From: HGM04593 sp045533955
GTDB taxonomy: Bacteria; Bacteroidota; Bacteroidia; Bacteroidales; Bacteroidaceae
Assembly: GCA_045533955.1 (NCBI GenBank)
Contig: JAZSIU010000069.1
Span: 1 to 64,000, forward strand
Length of the DNA: 64,000 bases
Reading direction: 5' to 3'
This document shows positions 36,131 through 43,207 of this stretch, in pieces (position 1 is the first letter of the stretch; every line of letters starts with the position of its first letter). The notes beneath the pieces are model-generated. The model did not search any database and was not told the DNA's origin. It was given only the letters and a program-made list of their open reading frames with translations. Made by a program: the position numbers and the translations under genes.

Positions 36131-36850
36131 TTACAGCATAGCTGCAATGCCGCTCGCGAGCAGCAGCAGATAGACGATTTTTTTCAGGATATTTGCGCTT
36201 ATATAAGTAAAAAGACGTGTACCCACGCTTGCGCCTACAAAGGCTCCAAGCAGCCCGACGCCCCACCAAGAGAGTGTCTGCTCGCCAAAAAATCCCACTC
36301 TTGCCCTAAAAAGTGTGTAAAAAATATTCAGCAGCACCGAGAAGGCTTGCAGCGTGGCAATATAGGCCATTTTGCCCTCGATGTTACTTATGCAGTAGAG
36401 CACAAGCGGCGGCCCGGGCATTGCGAACATCCCGCCCATTATACCACTGAGAGCGCCCAGCGAACCTTTAACCCACCAATTTCGCGGAAGTCCCCTTTTG
36501 CCCTCGAAAAAGAGAAAATAGAGAGCAATGAGCACAAACACCGCCCCGAAGCATCTCTTGAGCGTTGCACCGCTGAGCGTGGCCATATACTCGATGGCAA
36601 CAAACGACACAAAAATATTTATTACGAGCAGCGGTGCCATCAGCCGCCACTGAATGTGCTTGTAGTATCGTGCGGCAATCATCAGGGCTGTGCTGCCTGC
36701 CAAAAGTCCCGACAACGTTGCAGCCTCGCCATACGACGGCAGAAAATAGGGGAAAAACATCATCACGAAAATCCCGAATCCAAAGCCGCTTATACGCTGT
36801 ATGAGGCTGGCGCCTATGGTCAAAAGAAATATATATAACAGTGTCTGCAT
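36131..36850 (-). CDS. TauE/SafE family transporter
   Basis: A 239-residue integral membrane protein with about seven or eight helices. Family landmarks are GFGFGIFVMMFFPYFLP near the N-terminus, where TauE/SafE repeats carry the Gly-rich GxGGG-type helix start, and GALSGIMGGMFAMPGPPLVLY in the second repeat. Members export sulfite, sulfoacetate or related anions, or act in uptake. The substrate here is unknown. The start at 36850 (MQTLLYIFLL) was chosen because the longer frame from 37000 would run through three promoter boxes and a tandem repeat. It stands alone on the minus strand. Confidence 0.85.
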   Translation of the reverse strand: MQTLLYIFLLTIGASLIQRISGFGFGIFVMMFFPYFLPSYGEAATLSGLLAGSTALMIAARYYKHIQWRLMAPLLVINIFVSFVAIEYMATLSGATLKRCFGAVFVLIALYFLFFEGKRGLPRNWWVKGSLGALSGIMGGMFAMPGPPLVLYCISNIEGKMAYIATLQAFSVLLNIFYTLFRARVGFFGEQTLSWWGVGLLGAFVGASVGTRLFTYISANILKKIVYLLLLASGIAAML

Positions 36851-36883
36851 ATTCTGTGAGCTATACTCTCTCGTCCCGAGAGG

Positions 36884-37063
36884 CAAAGATACTAACAAGC
36901 GAGCGAGAAACGCAAAATTTATTTTGGCGTTTTTTGCAGCGAGCGCAGAAAATCTTCGAGTTTTACTCAAAGATACAAAACAAGTGAGCGATAGACGCAA
37001 AATTTATTTTAGTGTTTTTTACAGCGAGCGCAGTGTATGTTCGCCACTCGAAAGGCAAAGATA
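36884..37063 (-). repeat. Tandem promoter-bearing repeats, three -7 boxes
   Basis: On the minus strand TATCTTTG occurs at 37056-37063, 36968-36975 and 36884-36891, 88 and 84 bases apart. Between boxes the sequence repeats with changes: CTGCGCTCGCTG, an A/T-rich inverted segment (AAAATaaATTTT), then CTCGCTCGCTTGTT or a close variant, then the box. TTTTG lies 21 bases before the box, the position of a -33 element. The same family occurs at 51813-51978. The box at 36884 is best placed to drive the TauE/SafE gene, with a leader of about 30 bases. Confidence 0.75.
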
Positions 37064-37212
37064 TACAAAAAACCGGTAGTCCCGAATAAGCCTCCATCGG
37101 CAAATTTCTAATTTTTGTCGTCAAGCAGAAAAACCACCCAAAAAACCGTTAATTTTCGTCCGTCAAACGCTCTTTAATGCCACAAAGCATAGTAAAGAAT
37201 AGCAAAAAACAT

Positions 37213-37222
37213 TACCTTTGCA
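37213..37222 (+). promoter_or_regulatory. -7 box upstream of the queuosine-precursor transporter
   Basis: TACCTTTGCA is a full consensus match, 20 bases before the ATG at 37243. Confidence 0.65.
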
Positions 37223-37242
37223 CTCCATAAACAAAAAACATT

Positions 37243-37941
37243 ATGAACAAGGTATCGGACAACCCTTTCAAAAACCGAGCAGGCGGCACAATGCCGCTAA
37301 TCGTCGTAACAGCCCTCTTTGTTACCTCCTATTTAGTCTCCAATATAATGGCAGTCAAGGTTGTAGGTTTTCTCGACCTCTTCTATTTCGATGCGGGGAC
37401 AATAACCTTCCCCTTTGCCTATATGCTGGGCGACGTGCTAACCGAAATTTGGGGCTATAAGACAGCCCGAGGCGTCATCTGGACAACGCTTCTGTGCAAT
37501 ATCCTGCTTGTGGTGTGCACACAGATAGGCGTGTGGATGCCCTCGCCCTCCTACCTCGACGACACCGCCACGGCCTATAATCACATATTCTCGTACGTGC
37601 CGCGCATAGTAGTAGGCTCGCTTGTGGGCTTTCTGCTGGGCGAACTCTCGAATGCGTGGCTTATGGAGCGCATAAAAAGACGCACAAAAGGACGCTTCCT
37701 GTGGGTGCGTACCATTGGAAGCTCGGTCGTAGGTTATCTGCTCGACACGGTGCCCTTTGTGCTTATCGCCTTTTTGGGTACACTAACCCCGCGCGACCTG
37801 TTGCTGATGATTGCCCTTCAATACTTTATGAAATTAGGAATAGAGACCCTCTTTGGGACCCCGATGGCCTACGCCGTGATTCTTACACTCAAACGATACA
37901 TATTAAAAGAGCGCCACAATGGACAGATACTCGGTAATTGA
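37243..37941 (+). CDS. yhhQ: Queuosine precursor transporter (YhhQ/QPTR family)
   Basis: A 232-residue inner-membrane protein of the VUT/YhhQ family, which imports 7-deazapurine precursors of queuosine (preQ0, preQ1 or queuine). It has six hydrophobic helices. Landmarks are SYLVSNIMAVKVVGF, FPFAYMLGDVLTEIWGYKTAR and GSSVVGYLLDTVPFVLIAF. A promoter lies 20 bases upstream. Its last 23 bases overlap the radical SAM gene, which strongly suggests joint expression. Because QueG is also encoded in this genome, at least the last step of the queuosine pathway operates here. Whether the import is of preQ1 or queuine cannot be told. Confidence 0.88.
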   Translation: MNKVSDNPFKNRAGGTMPLIVVTALFVTSYLVSNIMAVKVVGFLDLFYFDAGTITFPFAYMLGDVLTEIWGYKTARGVIWTTLLCNILLVVCTQIGVWMPSPSYLDDTATAYNHIFSYVPRIVVGSLVGFLLGELSNAWLMERIKRRTKGRFLWVRTIGSSVVGYLLDTVPFVLIAFLGTLTPRDLLLMIALQYFMKLGIETLFGTPMAYAVILTLKRYILKERHNGQILGN

Positions 37942-38602
37942 CAAGGGAATGAAGCGCGAGCTTCTGCTCATACAGGGCAGGGGTTGTCGCTGGGGGCGAT
38001 GCACGTTCTGCGATTATCACAGCGACGCCTCGTCCTTGCCCTCTGCATTCAACCGCGAGCTTCTGCAACGTGTTACGGGCGTTTATGGGGTGCTCGATAT
38101 TATAAACTCGGGCTCGGCAATGGAAATTGACGAAGAGACGCTCGAACTAATAGCCACGGTGGTAAAGGAGAAGCAGATACACACCCTTTGGTTCGAGGCG
38201 CACTATATGTACCGCCACCGCCTCGAGGTCTTTGCGGCCCGATTCGCCCCCGCCACCGTAAAATTCCGCTGCGGCATCGAGAGTTTCGATGCGCAGTTGC
38301 GTCGTGCGTGGAACAAAGGCATCCCCGACACCGTAACCCCCGTCGACGTTGCCCGTTATTTTCAAGGAGTGTGCCTGCTGTGCTGCACCGTGGGCGACAG
38401 CTGCCGACGCATTCTCGCCGACATTGCCCTTGCCGACCGCTATTTTGAATACTTCAGCGTGAACCTCTTTTGCAACAACAGCACCACCGTGAGGCGCGAC
38501 GACGAACTTGCCCGATGGTTCGTCGCCGAGGTCTATCCGCAGTTGAAAGATTATCCCAAGGCCGAGATTCTTATTACTAACACCGACCTCGGGGTGGGGT
38601 AG
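37919..38602 (+). CDS. Small radical SAM protein with CX4CX2C cluster motif
   Basis: A 227-residue cytoplasmic protein. Cys23, Cys28 and Cys31 (GCRWGRCTFCDYH) form a CX4CX2C motif, not the usual CX3CX2C. An INSGSAMEIDEETLELI stretch resembles the radical SAM region after strand 2, and FRCGIESFDAQLRRAWNKGI matches the Gly-x-Glu-Ser helix of many radical SAM enzymes. No extra iron-sulfur domain is present. The exact family was not recognised. The 23-base overlap with the queuosine-precursor transporter suggests a role in 7-deazapurine salvage or a related modification. That would parallel the radical SAM queuine lyase QueL known from clostridia, but homology to QueL cannot be judged here. Confidence 0.75.
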   Translation: MDRYSVIDKGMKRELLLIQGRGCRWGRCTFCDYHSDASSLPSAFNRELLQRVTGVYGVLDIINSGSAMEIDEETLELIATVVKEKQIHTLWFEAHYMYRHRLEVFAARFAPATVKFRCGIESFDAQLRRAWNKGIPDTVTPVDVARYFQGVCLLCCTVGDSCRRILADIALADRYFEYFSVNLFCNNSTTVRRDDELARWFVAEVYPQLKDYPKAEILITNTDLGVG

Positions 38603-38683
38603 TGTGCGCCCCTTATATTTATAATAATTCAATAGTCGTCAATAAATTCGTGCAATTATCGTACGTGTGAAACAAAAAATTCC

Positions 38684-38693
38684 TATCTTCGCA
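38684..38693 (+). promoter_or_regulatory. -7 box upstream of the DivIC-like gene
   Basis: TATCTTCGCA is a full consensus match, 18 bases before the ATG at 38712. Confidence 0.6.
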
Positions 38694-38711
38694 AACTTAA
38701 TCTTAATAATT

Positions 38712-39011
38712 ATGAACGACAGTATAGCCGATATTTTCAGATGGATAGTGAGGCACAAATACCTTGCGGTTACGTTGGCCTTTCTTGCCATAATTGTGCT
38801 TTTCGACGAGAATAATCTGCTGAAGCACATACAGAATCAGCGCGAGATTGCCTCGCTGAATTCCGAGATTGAGGAGCTCCGCGAGCAGCACGATGCTCTC
38901 GAGGAGAAGCTCAACGAGCTCGACCGCGACGTTGTTGTTATGGAAAAGGTCGCACGCGAAAAGTATGATATGCAGCTCGAGAATGAGGATGTTTTTATTG
39001 TCGAGGATTAG
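38712..39011 (+). CDS. Septum formation initiator, FtsB/DivIC family
   Basis: A 99-residue bitopic membrane protein. One helix (about 20-36: YLAVTLAFLAIIVLFDE) is followed by a coiled coil (about 40-80: NQREIASLNSEIEELREQHDA) and a short tail ending EDVFIVED. This is the FtsB/DivIC layout. Such proteins link the divisome with FtsL and FtsQ at mid-cell. The start at 38712 was chosen over an in-frame ATG at 38667, because the promoter box lies between them. The small membrane protein gene follows after 10 bases. Confidence 0.88.
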   Translation: MNDSIADIFRWIVRHKYLAVTLAFLAIIVLFDENNLLKHIQNQREIASLNSEIEELREQHDALEEKLNELDRDVVVMEKVAREKYDMQLENEDVFIVED

Positions 39012-39021
39012 TCTCTCTCTT

Positions 39022-39357
39022 ATGAAAATGATAAATATATTATATAAGGTGGGCGCCGTGGTGCTTCTTTTGGGTGCTGCGCTGAAGATGGCTTTCCCCC
39101 TGCCTGCCGCATATATCTACACGGCGGGCGCCCTGCTCTTTGCCGTTGCCCAGTTTCTTGCCCGTCCCCGCAGCCGCAGTTTCGTGCTGCGACGCCTTGT
39201 GTTCCAGCAGCAGATAGGCGCAATATGCCTTGTGGCCGCCGGAGTGCTTATGTTCACGCACGTGCGCAACGAGTGGATAGTGGCAATGTTCATCGGCGCT
39301 CTTTTCGAACTTTATACCTCGTTCCGCATCCCGCAAGAGATTGAGAAAGAGAAATAA
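39022..39357 (+). CDS. Small conserved membrane protein
   Basis: A 111-residue protein with three or four hydrophobic helices (ILYKVGAVVLLLGAALKM, YIYTAGALLFAVAQFLA, IGAICLVAAGVLMF, EWIVAMFIGALFELYTSF). The family was not recognised. The start at 39022 was chosen because upstream in-frame ATGs fall inside the DivIC-like gene. It probably shares that gene's transcript. A terminator palindrome follows immediately. A role in cell division is possible from position only. Confidence 0.7.
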   Translation: MKMINILYKVGAVVLLLGAALKMAFPLPAAYIYTAGALLFAVAQFLARPRSRSFVLRRLVFQQQIGAICLVAAGVLMFTHVRNEWIVAMFIGALFELYTSFRIPQEIEKEK

Positions 39358-39362
39358 ATGTT

Positions 39363-39410
39363 ATACTCAACAAAAAAACTCCCTGCGCAGGGAGTTTTTT
39401 TGTTGAGTAT
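39363..39410. terminator. Bidirectional terminator palindrome
   Basis: A perfect 48-base palindrome with a centre CTGC/GCAG, stem core ACTCCCTGCGCAGGGAGT, and seven A's and T's on the sides. It lies between two convergent genes ending at 39357 (+) and 39423 (-), and serves as a terminator in both directions. Confidence 0.92.
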
Positions 39411-39422
39411 TGTCGATGAGGC

Positions 39423-41558
39423 TTATTTTACGATGGTAAGCTCGTCGATAATGCGCTTGCAACCGCCGAATTTATCAATCACAAACAGCACGTAACGAAT
39501 ATCCACGTTTATGCAGCGTTGCAGATTGTCGTCAAAGGTAATATCGCCACTGAGCGACTCCCAATTGCCGTCGAATGCCAAGCCAATGAGCTCGCCGCGG
39601 GCATTGAGCACGCCGCTGCCGCTGTTTCCGCCGGTAATATCATTTGTTGTGAGGAACGCCACGGGAAGCTCGCCGTTGGGCAGCGCATACTGTCCATAAT
39701 CCTTTGTGCTGTAAAGTTCCTTGAGGCGTGCGGGCACAATAAACTCGCTGTTCTCGGGGTTCTCCTTCTCCATCACTCCTTTTAGCGTTGTGTAGTGATT
39801 GTATGTAACGCCGTCGCGGGGCTCGTAGGGCTTCACACTACCAAATGTCAGACGCATCGTAAAGTTGGCATCGGGGGCGACGGGTTTTCCGGCTGCCATT
39901 TCCAAGAGGCCCTTAAGATAGGTCTTGTGCAGCGGGTTGATTGTAGCCGTATAGGTGGCATTCCGGCCCACGAGCTGCGTATAAATGTCGAAAATTGCGT
40001 TACGCAACTGATAAGCGGGGTCTTTCTCAAGTTTCTTGAGCTCGGGCTTTTTTATGAATTTGTCGAAATTCTTCTTGTTGCTAAGGATTGAGTTGTCGTA
40101 AACATAGTCGATGTATTTTTCCCAATTGCCCTTGTACTTCTTCTCAATCTGGTTCAGATAGTCGCCGCGCTCCTCGGGCTTTGTCAGTGAGATGTAGAGG
40201 GGAAGGGTTGCCTTTGCTATTCGACGGTCAATCTCGTGATTGTAGTCGCGGTCGTGCAGCCACTCGTATATTCCGCTCAGACGCTCGGGGGTGCTCAGAA
40301 GCTCTTTGTTGCCGCTCGAGAGGTTGCGATAGATAAACTCGGTGTTCATTATCAGTTCGCTTGTGAGTGTCATAAGATACAGCATACGAGCGTTCTCCTC
40401 GACAGTGGCGTTAATCTTATCCACCACCTGTGCATATTCGCTGTTGCCCACACTCTGCGCAAACTCCTTGAATTTTACCTCGCCGGCCAATTTCTTCTCG
40501 ACAACCTTGTTGTCAACGATGGCCTTGTTCATACCTATTGAGTTTTTCCAATAGTTGCTTATGCGGGCCAATTTGTTGGCATATTGTATGGTGGCCTCTT
40601 CGCTCTTGGCCATCTCTTGGCGTATTACGTTAAGGGCTGCGTCGCGCATTGCAATGCGGGGCTCGTTGCTGTTGTACATACGGCTCTTGACCTCGCCGCC
40701 TGTCAGGAAGCGTGATGTGCTGCCGGGGAATCCCATAATCATTGCATAGTCGCCAACCTCCTGTCCTGCAAGCGATATTGCGAGGTGCTTGGGGGTGCTC
40801 AGAGGCTTGTTGTTCTTGTTGTATGCAGCGGGATTGCCATTCTCGTCGCCATAGACGCGGAACACCGAAAAGTCGCCCGTGTGGCGGGGCCACATCCAAT
40901 TGTCTGTCTCGCCGCCGAACTTACCTATTGACGAGGGAGGGGTGGCTACGAGGCGCACGTCGGTGTAACGCTTGTAATAAACGAGGTAGTATTTATTGCC
41001 CTCGAAATAGGGCTTGAGCTCGGCGTACAGATACTTTTTGTTCTCGATGCTGTTATCGGCGGCGAAGAGCTCCTGCCCAATGCCGCGCAGCCTCGATGCC
41101 GAGAAACTCTCTTGCTCGCTCAAACGTCCGTCGGCGATGCGGCTGTTAATCTCGTCGGTAACGTCTTTTATTTTCACGACAAAAGTAAAGCTGATGTCCT
41201 CGCAGGGAAGCTCCTCGGCGTAACTCTTCGACCAGAAGCCATCCTTCAGATAGTTGTGCTCCACTGTACTCAGCTGCTGAATGTAGCTGTATCCGCAGTG
41301 GTGGTTGGTGAAGATTAGGCCGTTGGGCGATACAATTTCACCCGTGCAGCCACCGCCGAAAATACCGATGGCATCCTTGAGCGAGGGGGCATCGGGCGAG
41401 TATATGTCGTCGGCCGAAATTTCAAGGCCAAGCTCGCGCATACGGTCTTCAAGATTCTGACTGCGCATAAGTTGCAGCAACCACATACCCTCGTCGGCCT
41501 TAATCTGTGCGGGTAGTATCATAAGGGCTGCAATCAACGAAAATAAAAATTTCTTCAT
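39423..41558 (-). CDS. S46 family dipeptidyl peptidase, DPP7-like
   Basis: A 711-residue exported serine exopeptidase with signal peptide (LFSLIAALMILPAQIKA). It has the chymotrypsin-type catalytic His (TNHHCGY, His87), an Asp in the NWMWPRHTGDFSVFR region, and Ser646 in TGGNSGSGVL. Residue 664, 18 positions after the Ser, is Gly (AFDGNWES). In Porphyromonas DPP7 this position is Gly666, giving preference for hydrophobic P1 residues, whereas DPP11 has Arg673 there for acidic ones. DPP7-type specificity is therefore predicted. It removes dipeptides from oligopeptides in the periplasm, feeding amino-acid metabolism. The gene has its own promoter and shares a bidirectional terminator. Confidence 0.92.
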   Translation of the reverse strand: MKKFLFSLIAALMILPAQIKADEGMWLLQLMRSQNLEDRMRELGLEISADDIYSPDAPSLKDAIGIFGGGCTGEIVSPNGLIFTNHHCGYSYIQQLSTVEHNYLKDGFWSKSYAEELPCEDISFTFVVKIKDVTDEINSRIADGRLSEQESFSASRLRGIGQELFAADNSIENKKYLYAELKPYFEGNKYYLVYYKRYTDVRLVATPPSSIGKFGGETDNWMWPRHTGDFSVFRVYGDENGNPAAYNKNNKPLSTPKHLAISLAGQEVGDYAMIMGFPGSTSRFLTGGEVKSRMYNSNEPRIAMRDAALNVIRQEMAKSEEATIQYANKLARISNYWKNSIGMNKAIVDNKVVEKKLAGEVKFKEFAQSVGNSEYAQVVDKINATVEENARMLYLMTLTSELIMNTEFIYRNLSSGNKELLSTPERLSGIYEWLHDRDYNHEIDRRIAKATLPLYISLTKPEERGDYLNQIEKKYKGNWEKYIDYVYDNSILSNKKNFDKFIKKPELKKLEKDPAYQLRNAIFDIYTQLVGRNATYTATINPLHKTYLKGLLEMAAGKPVAPDANFTMRLTFGSVKPYEPRDGVTYNHYTTLKGVMEKENPENSEFIVPARLKELYSTKDYGQYALPNGELPVAFLTTNDITGGNSGSGVLNARGELIGLAFDGNWESLSGDITFDDNLQRCINVDIRYVLFVIDKFGGCKRIIDELTIVK

Positions 41559-41602
41559 ATTCTGTTAGTTTAATATTGAATGTATATGTTTATGAATGAC
41601 TT

Positions 41603-41612
41603 TGCGAAGATA
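41603..41612 (-). promoter_or_regulatory. -7 box upstream of the S46 peptidase
   Basis: Minus-strand TATCTTCGCA is a full consensus match, about 45 bases before the ATG at 41558. Confidence 0.6.
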
Positions 41613-41772
41613 CATTAAAAAATGTTGATACTCGCACGGGCGCGGCAAAAAGTCGGGCCGAGGGACAAAAATTCTTTCTCTACGGTCTATCGAAAGTGTT
41701 GTAAAATGTTATAACTTCATAATTTAAGAGTAAATGTGGCTGCACAATTTGGAAAATTGCCGCTTTACAGTT

Positions 41773-41782
41773 TATATTCGCG
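41773..41782 (+). promoter_or_regulatory. -7 box upstream of the DUF4369-like lipoprotein gene
   Basis: TATATTCGCG fits the consensus, 18 bases before the ATG at 41801. Confidence 0.5.
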
Positions 41783-41800
41783 CTTGGAAACACAAAAGAT

Positions 41801-42499
41801 ATGTACAAACTACTGAAATACTCTCTTTTTGCGGCATTAGTGCCCTTATTGGCCTCGTGCTTCGGAGAATACAGCCTCAGAGGCAGTACCGACGGCTTTT
41901 ATAATGGCGAGCAGGCATATATCAAGGTTGATAGCGGCGGCGTGTGGCACACGGTCGATTCGTGCGACATTCTGCACGGCTGCTTCGAGATGCGGGGCGA
42001 GGTTGATGCTCCCTTCCTCACGTCGCTCTTTATCGGCGAGGAGGCCATAATGCCCATAATCATTGAGAGCGGCGATATTGTTGTCAATTTATCAATGCGC
42101 GACGCCAACGTCAGCGGCACCAATCTGAACGACCAATTGTCCCAATTCATCGAGGATAAAGATATTTTCGAGCGTCGCATAATGGAGATTGAGCGCCGCG
42201 AGACAGCGCTCATCCTCGACGGCCACACTGCCGAGAGTGCCGCAGCCGAGGTGCGCGAGGCAATTGCTGCCGTGGGCGACTCAATGAACCTCTTTGTCGA
42301 AAAAACAATACGCGACCATTATAACACTGTGCTGGGGCCCTGCATCTTCCAACTATTGTGCAGCGCAATGCCTTACCCACTTATCACTAAGCAGGTCGAG
42401 GGCATTCTTGCCGACGCCCCGCAGAGTTTCAAGGATAATCACTTTGTAAAAATGTTCGTCGCGGCCGCCGAGGAGAATATGCAACGTATGCAGAAATAA
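41801..42499 (+). CDS. DUF4369-like lipoprotein
   Basis: A 232-residue protein with signal peptide and lipobox LLASC (Cys20). The N-terminal half of the mature protein is a beta-sandwich-like region (SLRGSTDGFYNGEQAYIKV, FEMRGEVDAPFLTSLFIGEE, PIIIESGDIVVNLS) in the pattern of DUF4369 domains, often found in front of thioredoxin-like domains. Here no thioredoxin domain follows. Instead there is a helical C-terminal region (about 125-230). It is thus shorter than the thiol-disulfide oxidoreductase members. Function unknown. It is transcribed alone, with a hairpin terminator downstream. Confidence 0.7.
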   Translation: MYKLLKYSLFAALVPLLASCFGEYSLRGSTDGFYNGEQAYIKVDSGGVWHTVDSCDILHGCFEMRGEVDAPFLTSLFIGEEAIMPIIIESGDIVVNLSMRDANVSGTNLNDQLSQFIEDKDIFERRIMEIERRETALILDGHTAESAAAEVREAIAAVGDSMNLFVEKTIRDHYNTVLGPCIFQLLCSAMPYPLITKQVEGILADAPQSFKDNHFVKMFVAAAEENMQRMQK

Positions 42500-42537
42500 C
42501 GCTGGCGACTCTTTTTTTGCTGTCTAAAAGATATTCT

Positions 42538-42578
42538 GCATCCTAAGAGTTGGGAAATAATCCTTAGGATGCACTTTT
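42538..42578 (+). terminator. Hairpin terminator after the DUF4369-like gene
   Basis: Arms GCATCCTAAG (42538-42547) and complement (42563-42572) with a 15-base loop, then ACTTTTTT. It lies 39 bases past the stop. Confidence 0.75.
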
Positions 42579-42796
42579 TTAGGCTCAGTAGCAAAAAGGT
42601 GTGGTCGGGATTACTCTATTTATCACCCTCTCGGAATACTTATGCGGCTATTCTCTCTTTCACTTTATACTTTAGGACTTACTTTTTTTCAGAAAAAAGT
42701 AAGCAAAAAAACTGCACCTAAAGAAATTGTCGCGGGGCCTCCTTTGCTTGTGAGTCATCAGTTCCTGTACTCGCTCGGATGCTTGCTGGTCATTGC

Positions 42797-42966
42797 GGTT
42801 TACGATTGTTTTAAGGGTGCTGCGGAATTATAATCGACAATGCTTGCAGCAATAGTCGCGCGAAAGTGCAGGCGCAGCTTGCCGCGCGCGGGATGCGAAT
42901 GGCAAGCATTGTTAGCGCCCGGCGGCGTAAACATACCTCGCACTTTTTTCTTAAAACAATCGAACC
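42797..42966. repeat. Nested palindrome, possible structured RNA or small mobile element
   Basis: Three roughly coaxial inverted pairs are seen. The outer pair is GGTT-ta-CGATTGTTTTAAG (42797-42815) with CTTAAAACAATCG-AACC (42950-42966). The middle pair is ACAATGCTTGC (42837-42847) with GCAAGCATTGT (42902-42912). The inner pair is CGCGCG (42857-42862) with CGCGCG (42883-42888). The inside is G+C-rich while the flanks are A/T-rich. It resembles either a folded RNA or a non-autonomous element. Confidence 0.55.
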
Positions 42967-43132
42967 TACATTGAATTTCTTTTTTATGGTGCAATAAATT
43001 AAAAGTTACCTTTTGCACGTAATTATATTCGGCTGTTCTTGAAAATTAGAAATAGATTATTGATTCTTGTTCACAGTAAATTTCTACTGAGCCTTTCTTT
43101 GCCGTCTGCCGACGGTTGGTTGATGCTTTTTT

Positions 43133-43185
43133 AAATCATTTTGGTCTCTTGGGCGCCAATATAGCCCAAGAGACCAAAATGATTT
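43133..43185 (-). terminator. Long hairpin terminator after ispG
   Basis: Perfect 22-bp arms (43164-43185 and 43133-43154, core GGTCTCTTGGGC) with a 9-base loop, flanked by A/T runs. It starts 22 bases past the ispG stop. Confidence 0.88.
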
Positions 43186-43207
43186 TTTTAGGCCGCGGTG
43201 GCTGTGG

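Larger units (their letters stand above)
36851..37242. other. 392-bp divergent intergenic region
   Basis: No gene was recognised. It contains three minus-strand promoter boxes in a tandem repeat (36884-37063) for the TauE/SafE gene, and a plus-strand promoter (37213-37222) for the queuosine-precursor transporter. Confidence 0.7.
42500..43207. other. 708-bp intergenic region without a convincing gene
   Basis: It contains the terminator of the lipoprotein gene (42538-42578), an A/T hairpin at 42678-42703 (CTTACTTTTTT and complement), a nested palindrome at 42797-42966, and the ispG terminator at 43133-43185. A 63-codon open frame at 42642-42833 has no recognisable features and ends inside the palindrome. 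The region is unusually long for this window and looks like repeat or remnant DNA. Confidence 0.6.

Noticed and set aside
36851..37000. Longer TauE/SafE protein starting at 37000
   Set aside because: The added 50 residues are Arg/Lys-rich, encoded by the tandem repeat and covering the promoter boxes. The family-like membrane protein starts at 36850.
42642..42833. 63-codon frame in the 708-bp intergenic region
   Set aside because: It crosses an A/T hairpin and ends inside the nested palindrome, with no ribosome-binding site or known domain. A remnant is possible but not supported.
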